This document shows, piece after piece, positions 28,546-42,353 of a stretch of 64,000 nucleotides of DNA. A program made the translations under genes and the position numbers. Numbering within the stretch: position 1 is the first letter of the stretch; each line of letters begins with the position of its first letter. Under the pieces are notes generated by a model. That model ran no database searches. It saw only the letters and a program-made list of their open reading frames with translations, and was not told the DNA's origin. This DNA is from Haliclona indistincta (taxonomy: Eukaryota > Porifera > Demospongiae > Haplosclerida > Chalinidae), in NCBI GenBank assembly GCA_964017065.1, contig OZ024789.1, positions 9,128,703-9,192,702 on the forward strand, written 5' to 3'.

Positions 28546-29424
28546 GTGCCGAGACTAAAACACCCACGAACAGTCATGAAATTCCCCTGGCAGGTGCCTT
28601 TTGAACCTTGTTTTTAGCGAAACTGCGATATATACATTCCGTGAGTTCTCGATCGTGATCCATTGACAGCTAAGTGTTAGACGCCATTAGTGTGATTGCG
28701 CAATACGCACGTGATCAAGCAGTAGCTAGCGCACGTGACCGAGCTCTAAACTTGAGTATAGCCGCGCCGTATGGATCACGGAGAACATATATGTGTCTGG
28801 AGTCTTCGAAAAACTGTAAGCCCATGTAGGATCACCATTCGCGCTTGCCAGATAATTATAACCGCCGTATAGGTCTACAAACAAGTGTGGGCGGGGCTCG
28901 AATGCAATTGCATGTATGCGTAGGCGAGCTGATATGTACAGCATAACAATTATTTTTAGCTACAAGTTTAAAAGCCATCAACAACAGGAAAACTAAACCA
29001 ATACGTGCATGATATTGAACTGCACTTCACTGAAGAAGAAAAAAAGGACACAAACAAGAAAATTAAAAAGATTTCTATCGAAATCAAAAGGATGTATGGT
29101 TGTGAAGTCTACCACTGGTCCACAATGTAAACTAACAAGGAACAAGCATGGAATGGTAACACAATTGACTTGCTAACAGACCATAGATCCCTACATCAGT
29201 GGCTGTACACAAGCTGAATGCACGTCAGGTGTCAGCAGTCAACAAGTAGGTCAACCACACCAGCCACTGATGTAGAGATCTATGGTCTGTTAGCAAGTCA
29301 ATTGTGTTACCATTCCATGCTTATTCCTTGTTAGTTTACATTGTGGACCAATGGTAGACTTCACAACCCTACATCCTTTTGATTTCAATAGAAATCTTTT
29401 TAATTTTCTAATACCCGAACCGAT

Positions 29425-32400
29425 CACATTTCTCGTGTTTGTCGCAGTCGTCAGCGCCGGTCAGCAGCATCCTAACTCTCGTCCGTCTGGAGCCAAGCCC
29501 GCTGAACACGATGCGAAACATATCGACGTCAAGGACACGGACACTTCCACGGTGCCGTCTGGTTCTACTGAGCAGCCTAATGATTCATCCGTTGTTGAGG
29601 ATCCATGCAGTCTACTGGACATTTCAGCTGTCGAAGCAGGGAACTGATCCACTATTGGTGACTCTCAGCGCTGACCAAGCAGACCTACAAATGGAGATCG
29701 ACACTGGTGCTTCCGTCTCCGTTATCAGCGAGGAAACCTACCTGTCTGTTTGGCCGGCCTGAGGACCAACGCCCTGTTCTGCATAAGTCTACAGCTCAGC
29801 TGCGTACCTACTCTGGAGAACTAATGCATGTCTGTGGTTCAATTACTGTTTGTGTTTCCTACAGACAACAGCAGAAGACACTACCTCTACTCGTGGTCAG
29901 AGGAGCTGCAATGGTCGACCCTTGTTTGGACGAGATTGGATGAAGCAGATAAAGTTAGACTGAAAACTGCTACAGTCGCTGCACTCTGTCAACAAGGTGG
30001 ACGATCAGCTGCAATCTCTCCTGGAAAATCATGCTGAAGTGTTCAGAGATGAGTTGGGGTCATTCAGTGAAAGATGTTAAATCAGATCTTTGCAGATCTC
30101 TCCTGATGCACAACCATGTTATCACAGACCACGTCCCATACCCTATGCTCTACGCTCAAGAGTGGAGAGTGAGCTGACTAGACTGGAGGAGGATGGAGTA
30201 TGGAGTGCATGATCAAACCTGTTGCTCACTCAGACTGGGCTGCGTCTATCGTGCCTGTCGTAAAGAGAGACAGGGCGATTCGAATCTGTGGAGACTTCAA
30301 AGTCACTGTCAACAAAAGTCGCAAAGAGAGATATGTACCCTCTTCCCAAAGTTGAAGACCTCCTTTCTACTCTCGCTGGAGGAAAGTCATTCTCAAAACT
30401 AGATCTGAGTCACGCCTATCAACAGCTCCACCTCTCTGAAGAATTCAAGCCGCTAGCGACTATCAACACTACCAAGGGGCTCTATCAATACACTCGATTG
30501 CCATTTGGCGTCTCTGCAGCACCATCCATTTTCCAGCGCACAATGGAGAATTTGCTGAAAGGAATCCCCAATGTTGTAACCTATCTAGACGATATCCTAG
30601 TGACGGGGAAGACTGATGCTGAGCACCTCAAGAATCTACAGCAAGTGCTACAGAGATGCAAGAGTCAGGAATGCGATTGAAGAGATCTAAATGCAGCTTC
30701 ATGCTACCCAAAGTGACCTATCTGGGCTATGTCATCTCAGCAGAGGGTATTCACCCAGCACCTGAGAAAGTGAGGGCGATCAGAAACGCTCCGATACCAA
30801 CTAATCTATCTCTTTCTTGGGTCTTCTCAATTTCTACAGTCGTTTTCTGCCCAATCAGTCCACCCTATTGGCTCCACTGCATCGTCTTCTCAGAAGCAAC
30901 ACAAGCTGGGAGTGGGGTCCTGAACAGCAGAGAGCATTTGAAGCAGCTAAATCCTCTCTCTCCTCATCTTCCTTTCTAATTCACTTCAATCCTGACTTAC
31001 CTCTCATTCTTTCTGCAGATGCGTCTTCATATGGAGTGGGAGCCGTACTCACCCATCAGCTAAAGGACGGTACCGAGCAGCCGGTGGCCTTCTCATCTCG
31101 AACACTCTCCCCTGCAGAAAAGAACTATGCTCAGATAGACAAGGAGGGACTGGCAATTATTTTGCTGTCACGAAGTTCCGATTCGAACTGAAGACTGATC
31201 ACAAGCCACTGACTGAACTGTTTGCACCTGATCGAGCAATCTCACAGATGTCTTCAGCGATGGAATCTGATTCTCATCAGTTTTGATTACACTATTCAGT
31301 ACAAGAAGGGTTGTGAGAATGCAGAAGCTGATACTCTAAGTCATTTGCCTTTGCCTGAATCTCCTATTGATGTTCCCCTTACAGGTGAAACAGTGCTGCT
31401 ACTTCAGAGTCTCCAGCAATCACCTATCACTGCTACTCAGATCAAGCTCTGGACTGACAAAGACCCTCCCCTATTACAAGTTCGAAATTTTGTGTCGAAC
31501 GGTTGGCCGTATTCTGTGTTGGAAGAGATCCAACCGTATTTTCGTCGTCGGTCAGAGTTGACACTACTTGATTGTTGTCTCATGTGGGGCAGTCGTGTCA
31601 TCATTCCTGCAGCTGGACACTCAGCAACTCTTGATGAGCTACACATCGCTCACCCTGCATGGGATTTCCCGGATGAAAGGATTGGCACGTAGCTACCTCT
31701 GGTGGCCTGGTGTTGACACTGATCTCGAAAACAAAGTCAAGTCATGTTCAGAATGTCAATTCCATCAAAATGCTCCTGCAAAAGCTCCCCTCCATACATG
31801 GGAATGGCCTGAGAGACCATGGGCTCGATTACATATTGACTTTGCCGGTCCGTGTTTTGGAGACAAGACCTTCTTAGTCATTGTGGATGCTCACTCCAAG
31901 TGGTTAGAGATCATTGAGTCAAGACAAACAGCTGAATCTACCATCCGCCACTTGCAGACACTGTTCTCAACTCATGGTCTACCTGAGATTATTGTCTCTG
32001 ATAATGGTCCAGCATTCCGTAGTGAGGAGTTCAAGGACTATTTGTCTTCCAATGGAATTCGACATATTCAGTCAGCGCCATATCACCCTGCATCTAATGG
32101 TCTGGCTGAACGAGCTGTCCAATCATTCAAGCGCTCCATGAAAAAAACCACTGGTTCTCTCGCTATCCAGCTGAATGAGTTTCTCTTCAGATATCGTATT
32201 ACGCCTCACACAACCACTGGGAGAACTCCAGCTGAGCTACTAATGGGGAGGAGGCTTATAGGTCCCGGTTATCCTTGTTGTTGCCCATTGCAGCATCAAA
32301 GGTACGCAAAGCACAGGAAGCTCAGAGAAAGACCCATGCATGACCATCATACCAAGCTGAGAACATTCTCCATCTCTGATCCTGTGTTTGTCCACAATTT

Positions 32401-32700
32401 CAACAACAAGACTCCTCTGTGGTTGAGTGGACATATCAAAGAAAAAACTGGTCCTCTCTCGTACAAGGTTTCTCTGGATGATGGACGCATCATTAGACGT
32501 CATGTGGACCATATTCGCCACAGAAGTGCTACCAGAGAACCAGCAGGTGTTGACAACCAATTTGATCTGATTCCATCGCAACCCACTATTGTACCACCTG
32601 CCTCGTCTCCTTTCTCCAAGCAAGGAAGGGAGGAATATGTAGTAAACATGCAAGCAGACTAATGGCACCAGACTGAACAATATCACTTGTTACTGTAATG
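29425..32700 (+). mobile_element. Decayed Ty3/Gypsy-type LTR retrotransposon pol region
   Basis: Domains appear in pol order but in shifting frames: retropepsin (IDTGASVSVIS, about 29690-29740), reverse transcriptase (FSKLDLSHAYQQL, LPFGVSAAPSIFQ, YLDDILV; 30288-30790), RNase H (LSADASSYGVGAVL, 30817-31191), zinc-binding then integrase core (CSECQFHQ, HIDFAGP, SDNGPAF, NGLAERA; 31568-32662). At least four frame changes or stops separate them, so it is inactive. No gag and no paired LTRs are visible; the sequence starts abruptly just after Helitron-like element II. The integrase frame is the longest surviving piece, 364 codons. Confidence 0.88.
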
Positions 32701-32943
32701 CACTATCCATTGCATACTCTGTCACATTTAAGCCCTGGTGGCACATCTCCTCTCTGGCTCAGTTCAGTTTAGTCTGTCACATTTTTTATTTGCTGCTGCA
32801 CAGAGGTTGATTCTCTGTCCCCATACTCTGTCATATGCTGCGGTAGCTGGCGATACTACAATAACTAAGGAGGCAACTCTACAATGTGCAACACGCCGAG
32901 GGTTTTGTGAAATCTGTTCATTTGTAGCATTGTCAAGTCAGTA
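32701..32943. other. 3' untranslated part of the Gypsy remnant; nothing else seen
   Basis: Non-coding sequence with repeated CTCTGTCACAT/CTGTCATAT words, possibly a decayed LTR fragment. There is no second copy to compare with. Confidence 0.35.
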
Positions 32944-33245
32944 GGTTCCGGTGGCTCAGTGGTTTAGAACGGTGGCTTGTAAAGCAGTAGTTCATGGTTC
33001 GATATTCGCTCTATGCATGTTTTTAATTGTTTTTTTTTGTATAAAACTTAAGTTTTTAGCTAATTGCCTTAGTGAGGGCTGGAGGCCCTGTTTAGAACGA
33101 TCTTCCCGAACGATCCTTAGCTAGCGCCTAAGGCCCTGTTTAGGACGACCCTCCCGACGATCCTTATAGGCTTACCAAGGGCCGAAGGCCCGGTTTAGGA
33201 CGACCCTCCCGACTTTGCGCAGTTAAGAGAAGGGTTTAGGGTTTA
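32944..33245 (+). repeat. tRNA-derived SINE, copy 3
   Basis: GGTGGCTCAGTGG and GGTTCGATATTC give box A- and box B-like matches, followed by three units of the GATCCTTAG...GGCCCTGTTTAGGACGA body. It lies outside the MITE that carries the other two copies. Confidence 0.7.
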
Positions 33246-33282
33246 GTTGTCTCCATAGTTATCACGTGATTGCTCATCTCGT

Positions 33283-33453
33283 ACGAAGATCTTGCATAAC
33301 GATTAACGGAAGCGAAAGCGAAAGTATGACGTTGGCCAATCATACGCACGTAAGCGTGACTAACTGAAGCTGTACACGTGACGAAAAGTGAATTTGATTG
33401 GCCAGCGTCACACTTCCGCTTTCGCTTCTGTTATACAAGATCTTCACAAACAA
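33283..33453. repeat. Short foldback element just upstream of unit 3
   Basis: The left arm (CGAAGATCTTGCATAACG ... GAAGCGAAAGCG ... GGCCAATCA) recurs inverted on the right (TGATTGGCCAGCG ... CGCTTTCGCTTCTG ... CAAGATCTTC). It replaces the divergent promoter that units 2 and 4 have here, and an in-frame ATG at 33398 falls inside it. Confidence 0.7.
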
Positions 33454-34077
33454 CCGTATTTTTATGCTAATTTTGGGAGTTTTAATAATGGCTAACGTAC
33501 TGTCTCTATCGGCTAGTCGGATAAGCATCACTAGCACCTACTGTGAGTGCTTCTGGGTTCTGTCTGTCAGTGTTAGAGTAGACAGGCATCAGCTGAAGAT
33601 GGAGATTCCTCGCAGAAACCAAACACCCATACTGAGGTACAGAGATGTCACGTTCACTTCAGAGTACCTGAAGGATTCGTTGAGTGCGGTGTGCTCGGTG
33701 ATGGGAGTGCACAATGTAGCCAGAGTGAGGCAAGGATTAACTATTCTCTTTGAAGTCGACTTTTCTGAAGAGAAGGCACTTGAGAAGTTCTGCAGATCAT
33801 TATCCAACGGTATGCTAGCATTAGCTTAGACTGGAAAACGGCTTAAAGTATAAAAATTGATGTGTGCATGCAAGCTGGTTGGCTCATGATGCTGAAGCCG
33901 GGCCGTGTCAGTCGAACGGTCAAAAAACCGGAAGTCAATTAACTCCAATACAAATTTATTTTTAAGCGGAAGCCAGCTTCCGCGTAGGCTGGCGATTTGT
34001 AGGTATCATCTATGGTAGACTTTAACAGTTAACAACTTCTCGCCGATGTTTCCAATCGCTTCTGTTCTTGCATTGCA

Positions 34078-35011
34078 GCATTATCAGTAACTGGTCTATC
34101 CTACCTGCTGAGAGTGTACCTTGTACACAGCACGATAGACATCGACCAACGTACGAACTGACGGTCGAGCTAAAGTCCATCAGGAATTTTTTTGCCACAA
34201 CATTTCTTGAACAGAAATTTGGTTGTAGCAAGTTCAATTGTAAATGCACAGGTAAATAAAGTTTTGAGTTGTTCTCGTGCACACAAAAAATTATAGCAAT
34301 TTCAATATTGCACGTGTTCACGTGTATTGAATAGGCGGCCATACTAAGGTAAACTCTTACAATAACCATAGATATGTATACAATAACACTACTAGAGTAT
34401 TCTGTGTGTGTGTGTATAGGGTCTGTCTGTTCAAAATCATGTTTGTGACCACCAGAAGTAAGCGGCGATTGTCCTATGGTCAGGCCGGTTCAGATGTATA
34501 CGTTCAGATGTATGTTCGCTTTGCAAGCAAAGCCATCAGCACTGCATGAGTACAGTACACGTGGCAAAGTGAACAAGCCCGTGATACTGCTGTAGGTGTG
34601 TATGGTATCACACTAGATGATACAGTATGCCGTCCATGTCGGGATGATTTGCGCAGAATTGTAGCACATCACGATCTGCAACCTAGGTGGGAAAAAGTGA
34701 AACAGTGTAAGTGTTGCGTCAGAGATTGCACTGAAGATTGCTTTGCGCACAGCAAAGTCATTGACAGTGATGTCATGAACAGGCTTTTTGAATGTACTGA
34801 CAGCGCTAGCATTCCGTTTCCTACTCCACTATGTGCTCGACACTACCGCTTAGCGTACAATGCAATGCAACCCAGGCAAAGAAGTTGCCCAACATGCGGA
34901 ATCTCATTCAGGCATGCAATTACTAGAGCATGTCCAAATGCTGCCATAATTCAGGAGCACTTAACAAAAACCATAGGTTTTAACAGAAGCAATGCTGGAC
35001 CCGTTTCTTGA
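34078..35011 (+). CDS. Cys-rich gene fragment inside unit 3 intron 1, function unknown
   Basis: Two or more exons are suggested. About 34078-34250 (after TTGCAG, before GTAAAT) encodes KSIRNFFATTFLEQKFG, CSKFNCKC. About 34596-35011 (after GCTGTAG) encodes CRPCRDDLRRIV, QCKCCVRDCTEDC, LCARHYRLAYN, CPTCGISFRHAITRACPN and ends with TGA. The spaced Cys pairs and His suggest a zinc-binding protein. I do not recognise the family. It sits in sequence absent from unit 2 intron 1, so it arrived by insertion and may belong to a mobile element. The segment about 34260-34595 is uncertain (intron or missing exon), and no start codon is assigned. Confidence 0.4.
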
Positions 35012-35160
35012 CTCCATGTCATCAGAGAGTAACAGTGATGAGATATAGACATATGAATACCATGTGACATATTATGTATATATACATTGCAAAATGTTTT
35101 CAGGTATCAATAATTGACAGTATTCCAATTGTGTATATATTGTGTAAAAAATACAAGAAA

Positions 35161-35339
35161 CAAGTAATAAAAACATTTTAACAAAAATGCAAGAGATTTA
35201 GGGTTGGTACATGTATCGAAAAAGTATGGAAACAAGATTGTGAACTTATGGGGAGTTCACAATCTTGTTTCCATACTTTTTCGATACATGTGCCAACCCT
35301 AAATCTCTTGCATTTTTGTTAAAATGTTTTTATTACTTG
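35161..35339. repeat. Foldback repeat with ~85-bp arms
   Basis: CAAGTAATAAAAACATTTTA ... GGTTGGTACATGTATCGA ... CAAGATTGTGAAC is followed a few bases later by its near-perfect reverse complement. A longer relative is at 36719-37055. Confidence 0.85.
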
Positions 35340-35970
35340 TACATGTAGTACAAGAATTTCGTGTATGAAAATTTTACATATTTTCATAAGTGCAAAATTC
35401 ACTTGGTTTCCTTACACATTCAGTATTTAATTTTTAATTGCAGAAACAATACAGAAGCGACTGAAAGATAAATGAGAAGAAGAGTCCAGTATCCAGAGAG
35501 GTCACTGAAGACAACTATCAGGAGTGTGTCTCATTATTGAGAGAAAGTGCTCTGTTTGATTTTGAATCATTGAACATTGCTCATGATGTTCTATTTGAAG
35601 AGCAAACACAGCAGGAAGAATTCAGTAAGACTCTCAAGTAAAGGTGCTCTTGCATTTATGCCATAATAATGATTTTATAGGTATTGATGACTTGGGTGAG
35701 TTACTGCAGGATCTAAATGAGATGGCAGCATTCTGGTTTACTGTGGGGCTCCTTCTTAAAATCCCTTACTGCAAGTTAATGGTCATCAAGAAAGACAATC
35801 GTGATCAAAGCACGGAGTGTTTGGGTGAAATGCTAGCCACCTGGCTCATGGGTACTGAAGCATTGCCGTCACTACTGGTACATGCTCTTAGATCAGCTGG
35901 TATGAGTGTGGTTGCTAAGAAAATGGCTCTTAAACATGGTAAGGATAATAACTAATCAATCATTATAATT

Positions 35971-37059
35971 ATGCCACGCGGTAGACGTGGCATATTTAGG
36001 GTTGGGCGGAAAACAAGATGGCGGCAACACTTAGGCTGAAAACAATAATTCACGTATATCTTGGCTTTTGACAACATCGATAGTATTTTAAATACCTAGG
36101 AGCTATCCTAAGAGGGAAGCGCTTACAATTAGTCTACTAATAATAGACTATAAGAGCAGTTGCTATGGGCATGACAAGATGGCCTCTCGCCTGGAGGTGC
36201 TAAGTAGAGCACTACCATATCTTCGCCGTACGGGCGTTTCAAGCGAATTTAACGTTCTGAAGCTCCTTGTGCGATTACAAAGAGACCTTTAGAAGCAAGT
36301 GAAACCAGGTCTAAGGTGGTAATCCAGAGTTTACGTGTACACCCGTTTGTTCATCATCTTCTTCTTCTTCAGTCAGCCTAGCGCCGTGGCGAGTGAGCTA
36401 TTCAAGAGAAAACCTATACACAGAGACTACACGTCTAGTCGTTGTGAGCAGTGCACTAGCAGTGTTCACAGCAGACTACGAGCACATCTTCACTGTTACA
36501 CTGGATTTGTCTGTTCAGGCTTGTAAGAATGCTAGATTGAGCTTAGCTAATGTTGCATGGTACGTGTCGCATGCAGTGCTGAGTCGATCGAGTGCAGTCA
36601 CTACCATATACTACCGTCATATGCATGGTACTACCGTCAGCTGGAATAGTTCTCTTTACACTGCATGTATTTGCAAAAGTGCCAACTAAGTCATTAATAA
36701 ATAAAAAAGAAAAGTAACAAGTAATAAAACTATTTTAACAAAAATGAAGGAGATTCAGGGTTGGTACATGTACATGCATCGAAAAAGTATGGAAACAAGA
36801 TTGTGAAAAGGTCAGTAAACAAGATTTAAATGAAAAGGATTGTAACAATAGCAGTGTAATGCTACCTCCCTAAATTAACTGCTTTCGATAGTTGTGGTTA
36901 ATTTAATAGGGAGGTAGCATTACACTGCTATTGTTACAATCCTTTTCATTTAAATCTTGTTTACTTACCTTTTCACAATTTTGTTTCCATATTTTTTCGA
37001 TGCATGTACCAACCCTAAATCTCTTTCATTTTTGTTAAAAATGTTTTTATAACCTTTAT
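35971..37059. mobile_element. Insertion in unit 3 intron 3: Helitron-like relative plus foldback
   Basis: The left end has a hairpin (GCCACG...CGTGGC) followed by GGGTTGGGCGGAAAACAAGATGGCGGC, paralleling the hairpin and AAAACAAGATGGCGGC block of the elements at 17419 and 52946. At 36719-37055 a foldback with ~145-bp arms shares its outer part with 35161-35339 and adds GATTGTAACAATAGCAGTGT. Host sequence CATTATAATTATG and CATAATTATGCAGG flanks it. The 36335-36690 open frames have no support. Confidence 0.5.
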
Positions 37060-39570
37060 ACATAATTATGCAGGAGTAACAATTACAGACACTACTGTTA
37101 TGGAATCAAGAGGAATTGAGGTTAACACTTTGTTGTGATTGTGACACTATCATATATTTTTTGCCGGTTAACATAGCCTGAAGTTACTGCAAATTTCTTC
37201 GAAAATCTTGCCCGATTCATTTCTCAGGTATTATTCATTGTAAATTTTTACACATTCGTACAGCTCTAAAATCTATGAAAATTGACTTGTATACAGGGAA
37301 CTCCACAAAATGAATGTTTGAAATACAGACACTGTTTGCACAGCAACAGAAGATATTAATTTTATTCAACCCTTTCCAGGAGTCCTCTGCATACATATTA
37401 TAGCTATCACATTTGCGCATAGAAATGCTGAATTCGTTAACTGAATATTATTTATTTTACAGAGTACAGCAAGTGCAACACTGCCAACACAATGCCTCAG
37501 TGTACTGAAGGACCAAAGAGAGAAAATTGTTATGAAAGACACAGATTGCTCACAACTCAATGAACAGTTAAGTGGACTAAAGGAGAAAGAGGAAGAAGTC
37601 ACTAAAACAGTGCAAGAAGCAAAATCAACACTGGAATCAGTCAAGACTCAGGTTGAAAACTTGATATACGAGCAAGACAGCCTTATCAAGAAGAGAGAGA
37701 TGAAAACATCTTCAAAGCTTTGGCTTATGAAGCAGAAGAGTTCCACATCTGGACAAGATCTCAATCAAATTAATCGGATGATAGAGGACGTTGAAGAGAC
37801 AGTTTCTGAACTCAGCAGACAGATTGATGAACTAGAGGTGAAGATTAAAGCTCAAAACAGACATGCTGAGCAGATGAGTGCTCAACTGGTTCTCGAGGAA
37901 GAGAAGAAAAAACAGCTAGAGATTGAAATGGGCAAGATTCAGAAGGAAAAGATGGACCTTGAGAATGAACTAGAGAGAGATAGAAAATGCTTTGAAGGAG
38001 AAATGCAGAGAATAATGCATGAGCTACAATTAAGTGAGGTATGGTATACTAAATTGGTTACAAAGTGTTTCTATTACATGTGTATGCAAAACATCACATG
38101 CACATTATTTTTACAGACCAAAGTTGAATTAATGAAAGATGAGTTGGCTCACAAAAGGCAGCTGGAGATAGTACAGGCCAAAATACCTCTGCTATTGTCA
38201 CAGGTATGTCCTGCAGAGATTATTGCATGGATTGTCTGTCATCGTTGAAATATACTATTCTAGAGTGGAGATCTTGTTCGTCATTATACACAATAATATT
38301 ATAAATAGTAGCGAGGTTATTTTTTGAACCCAATTAATGTTTAACTCTTCAATGTCTATGCATTCAGGGTATTGAATATGATTCTGTGATGGCACAGATG
38401 CATTTCATGTGGATGTACTTCTTGTTGCCCGTGTTCTTTCTCTTCTCTAGTTTCCTGAGCTCACTATAGATAATGAGGAGTGGTACTTTGGTAATATTAG
38501 CCGTGAGGAGGCTGAACTCAAGTGTCTTAATCATGGAAACTATCTAGTACGATGCAATGCTCGTCAGGACAAGTATATGTTATCAGTGAACTGGAAAACT
38601 GCGGGAGTACGGCATTTTTTGATAAATGAAGTACCTGATGTAAGTGATTCATCATAATTATTTTTCGACTCTTACCACTATAATATTTATCTATCTATTC
38701 CTTTTCCTACCTACGTGTAACTACACGTTTGCTATTTACCTTTTTTTTTCTTCTGTTCCTGCATAATTCAATTATATGGTCTACTTAATTGTATATAGCA
38801 TATACGTTATTCTGTATGATTTTAAGCTGCCTTTGAAGTCATGACTGTTGTGTTCATGCATAATCATGTTCGTATAATCTATCTTCATCTTCCTCTCACA
38901 GCCAAACCATCCTGGATACTCTCTCTATCGATTTGAAGATAGAGGATTCTCTACTATCCGTGATCTTCTCGACTATCACATCAAGTCACAAATTCCTGTT
39001 ATCAAAGCCTCAGGAGTTATTCTCTCTAAGGCTGCTCCTTGTACACGTATTGACAAATGGATCATTCATCACAGTGACATCAAACTAGGTCAAAAAATTG
39101 CTCGTGGTAATTTTGGTGAAATTTTTAAAGCAATGATTATTAGCACTAATAGGCAAGTTGCTATTAGGACTTGCAGATCAATACTCCCTGTCTCAGGAAA
39201 ACGCAAATTCCTACAAGGAGCGGAGATGTTGAAACAGCGGAGAATAATTTGACAGTGATGTGTACCCAAGTTTGTGCAGGGATGAAGTACCTTGAAGAGA
39301 ATAATTGCATCCATTGTGATCTGGCAGCTCGAAGTTGTCTTGTTGGCAACAATGATGAGATTGTGAAGATAGAAGGTTTTGGTATGATTATAGAAGAAGG
39401 TGGAAAATACATGCATCCACCTGGAGGAACTCGGGTATCTATCAAATGGACTGCACCTGAGGTTAGTATTATGATGCCACGCACATATTATACTGGATAG
39501 TCTTATCATTTGGAGCGACATCAGGGGCACATTGTTTTGGACTTTACTTTATTTCTGTCAAACTGCTTAA

Positions 39571-40126
39571 CCCTTTAAGGCCTGTAGCGGCTTTAGCCGC
39601 CATAATTGACTCCACCTACTCTAGACGTCATAAAAAGTGCAAAAAGTGCTCTAGAAAGGTCAAATCAAGTTTAATTGCTTTACCTGAAAAAACCTACTGT
39701 TTTTCGGCGCGCCCTCCCCACTAAAACGTACAGCATGGGGGGAATTTTAAAGGGGGGTGTACCCCCGTTAACCCGGGGTTCGAAGGGGCGGAGCCCCTCG
39801 CCACTTTTGGCATTTTTAAGGCTGCATAGAATATGGTCTAAACTATGCTGTTTGCTCACCTGGACACCACCAGGTTTTTGTATCAGTTACAAGGGCTGAA
39901 CGAAGACCAAAATTGGCTGAAAAATGACGAGGTCGCAGCACTTCAGCGGCTTCAGTTCCGAAGTGGGAGTGGCCAACTCAGAGTTTAGTACATGGTCGTA
40001 AACTTTGACATACCAGGAAAAAACAGTGCTAGTTTGGAACAGCTAGCGTTCTGCATGTTGTAGAAAATGCAAGACACTGTCAGTTTAGAGCAAGTCGAAT
40101 TTTCGTCAAAATAATTCAGTCAAGAG
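39571..40126. mobile_element. piggyBac-like MITE, TTAA target, copy 3
   Basis: It is flanked by TTAA 39567-39570 and 40127-40130. The unit 2 intron keeps the empty site ACTGCTTAAGGCATA near 15446-15458, so insertion came after the unit 2/3 duplication. The left terminus CCCTTTAAG is intact; the right end (CAAGAG) is degraded. Confidence 0.85.
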
Positions 40127-40146
40127 TTAAGGCATAATATTATTGA

Positions 40147-40446
<300 letters not shown>

Positions 40447-41033
40447 TAGATTCGGTGGTGCTTTGAACAATAACTATTGTCACATAATAAAATATTATTA
40501 GTACAGGGTTATTTCTCTGTTGCTTCACCATTATGAGCAGATTTGAGAAAAGGGGTCATTTCATTCCTGCAATTTTTGAATGTATGCCTGTTTTCAAATG
40601 GCTGCTACTAAGTCAAACATTACTGAAACTCATGAAATTTTTGTGTATAATATTTGATCATTTCGATCATTGTTGTTATATCAAAATTTAGAGCCATGGT
40701 ACTACATTTTGCTGAATAGCAGCAAGTTGAAACATGTGTTCGTTCGAAAATTGCAGGAACGGAGTGATCCTTTTCTCAAATCCACTCACGTTTATATGTA
40801 TTATTTCTGCCTTGCTATTGTACACTACATAATGATTCTATAGACTTGTACACAAAACACACTGACTTATCACATTTTCTCTTCAGATTGAGGCGGGTTA
40901 TAGGATGCCTCGTCCTGCATATTGTCGTGAACTAGTATATGAAGTCATGCTGAAGTGCTGGCAGTACGATGAAGAGAAGAGACCAACATTTGCAGAGCTA
41001 CTTTCAATGCTGAAAGAGATGATTAAAAAATAG

Positions 41034-42353
41034 AAATTTTTGTCAACTTGCTGTGTGTACTATTAATCTTTTTGTGTTTTCACATTAGACATACTCATCA
41101 TGAATAATATAATTTTTAGTAAATCAGAAAAAATTGTGGTCTCTTAGAGAACTTTATATGCTGTTATTATTTACTTGAGGCAACTATGGAACATAGCAAT
41201 TTTGTGGTGAGCAAGAGAAACAGAAATTTTCGCAAGGATTCGTACATTGTGTTTTTCAGTTAGTATGTTTAAAACTTAATAACATTTAACACACCAAATA
41301 GTAGTTATTACCAGAACAGATTGATAATGGTACTTAGTGCAAATTGAGCTAGCTAATTAAGTTTTTTGATAGTTTTCAAAATGCTAAGTTTTATGACTCT
41401 TTATTTTTTATTAATTGTTTCTTCTCTCCCTTTTTCTTTCATTTCCTTGCCTATTAATTCTAGCATAAATTTAGGCCAACTATATATTTTTGGTTTGTCT
41501 TGTTTTTGCATGTTATTCAGTATTCATTGTTTCTTTATTGGAATAAAATAATATTTCACCATTCTTTCATTTTCAGAATGCGCATTTAATCAGTTGAGTT
41601 ATTTTTCTCTTTAGAGGCTAGAGGTACAATCTCTCAATGCTAAACAGCAACGAAAGATCGGCATGATGTCATGATTAGAACATGATCCAGGAGGCATAGA
41701 CATCTCAATGCATTAACTCTTATCCTAAGCACATTTTGTACCTCTCTGTCTCATTTCCTTACTCAATCATGTGAAGATCGTCTCTAATCTTACAAATCTT
41801 TACAAGATGTACATTATTTGAACAGCTTTCCTAGTCACTCTTACACTGTCCAGTTGCTTGACGAACTGCTAAACAAAGAACATACAAATCGGTATTGTTT
41901 TAAATTCATTGTTTTTGCACAACACTCACAAAAAAATTATTTCTATGTTCGAGACTTTACATGATAGTATTATAGTTATAAAATGCACATGTATCAGTGT
42001 TGCTGTATAAGACTGTCTTACATGTAGATGTGCTCTCTTTTGTTGTTGCATTGAGAGAATGTCCCTCTACAGCTCTAAAGAGAAAATTATGGTGACTGGG
42101 AAATATCAAGTCAAGTCAGGTTAGCTAGCTCAAATTTCACTAAGTACCATTCTGTTCTTTGCGGAGTATTTGTCTAATTTTGTCGTGTGCATTTTAACCC
42201 TCAAGAAATTCTTAGTACCTTCTGTATGTTATTCGATGGAAATTGTGTACATTTTTTCTTTATGCTAATTATTGACAACCATTTTCGTGGTCTTGCTAAT
42301 TATTACAAGTAGAATTATGTAAACTGACAGATAGATGGTATCAAGAGGGTATC
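41034..42353. other. 3' flank of unit 3; no gene seen
   Basis: Homologous to the flanks of units 0 and 2. It includes another TTTTCTCTTTAGAGGC inverted-repeat MITE (about 41601-42088, ending AGCTCTAAAGAGAAAATTA). The remainder is AT-rich intergenic sequence up to the minus-strand gene. Confidence 0.6.

Larger units (their letters stand above)
27109..29408 (-). mobile_element. Helitron-like element II with internal insertions
   Basis: Plus-strand TTAGAGAGGCACGG at the left (hairpin then CTAA on the minus strand) and the AAATTAAAAAG end at the right match elements I and III. The empty site GCGGACTATAATACCCG is kept near 10965-10983 and shows insertion between A and T without duplication. The middle is enlarged by a piggyBac-like MITE and a LINE-type fragment. 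Confidence 0.62.

Noticed and set aside
29425..32700. Complete LTR retroelement
   Set aside because: No paired LTRs, primer-binding site or gag could be found, and the domains are in different frames.
36335..36689. Overlapping plus-strand frames with Cys residues
   Set aside because: They lie in a repeat-derived insertion between a hairpin end and a foldback, with no homology or splice sites.
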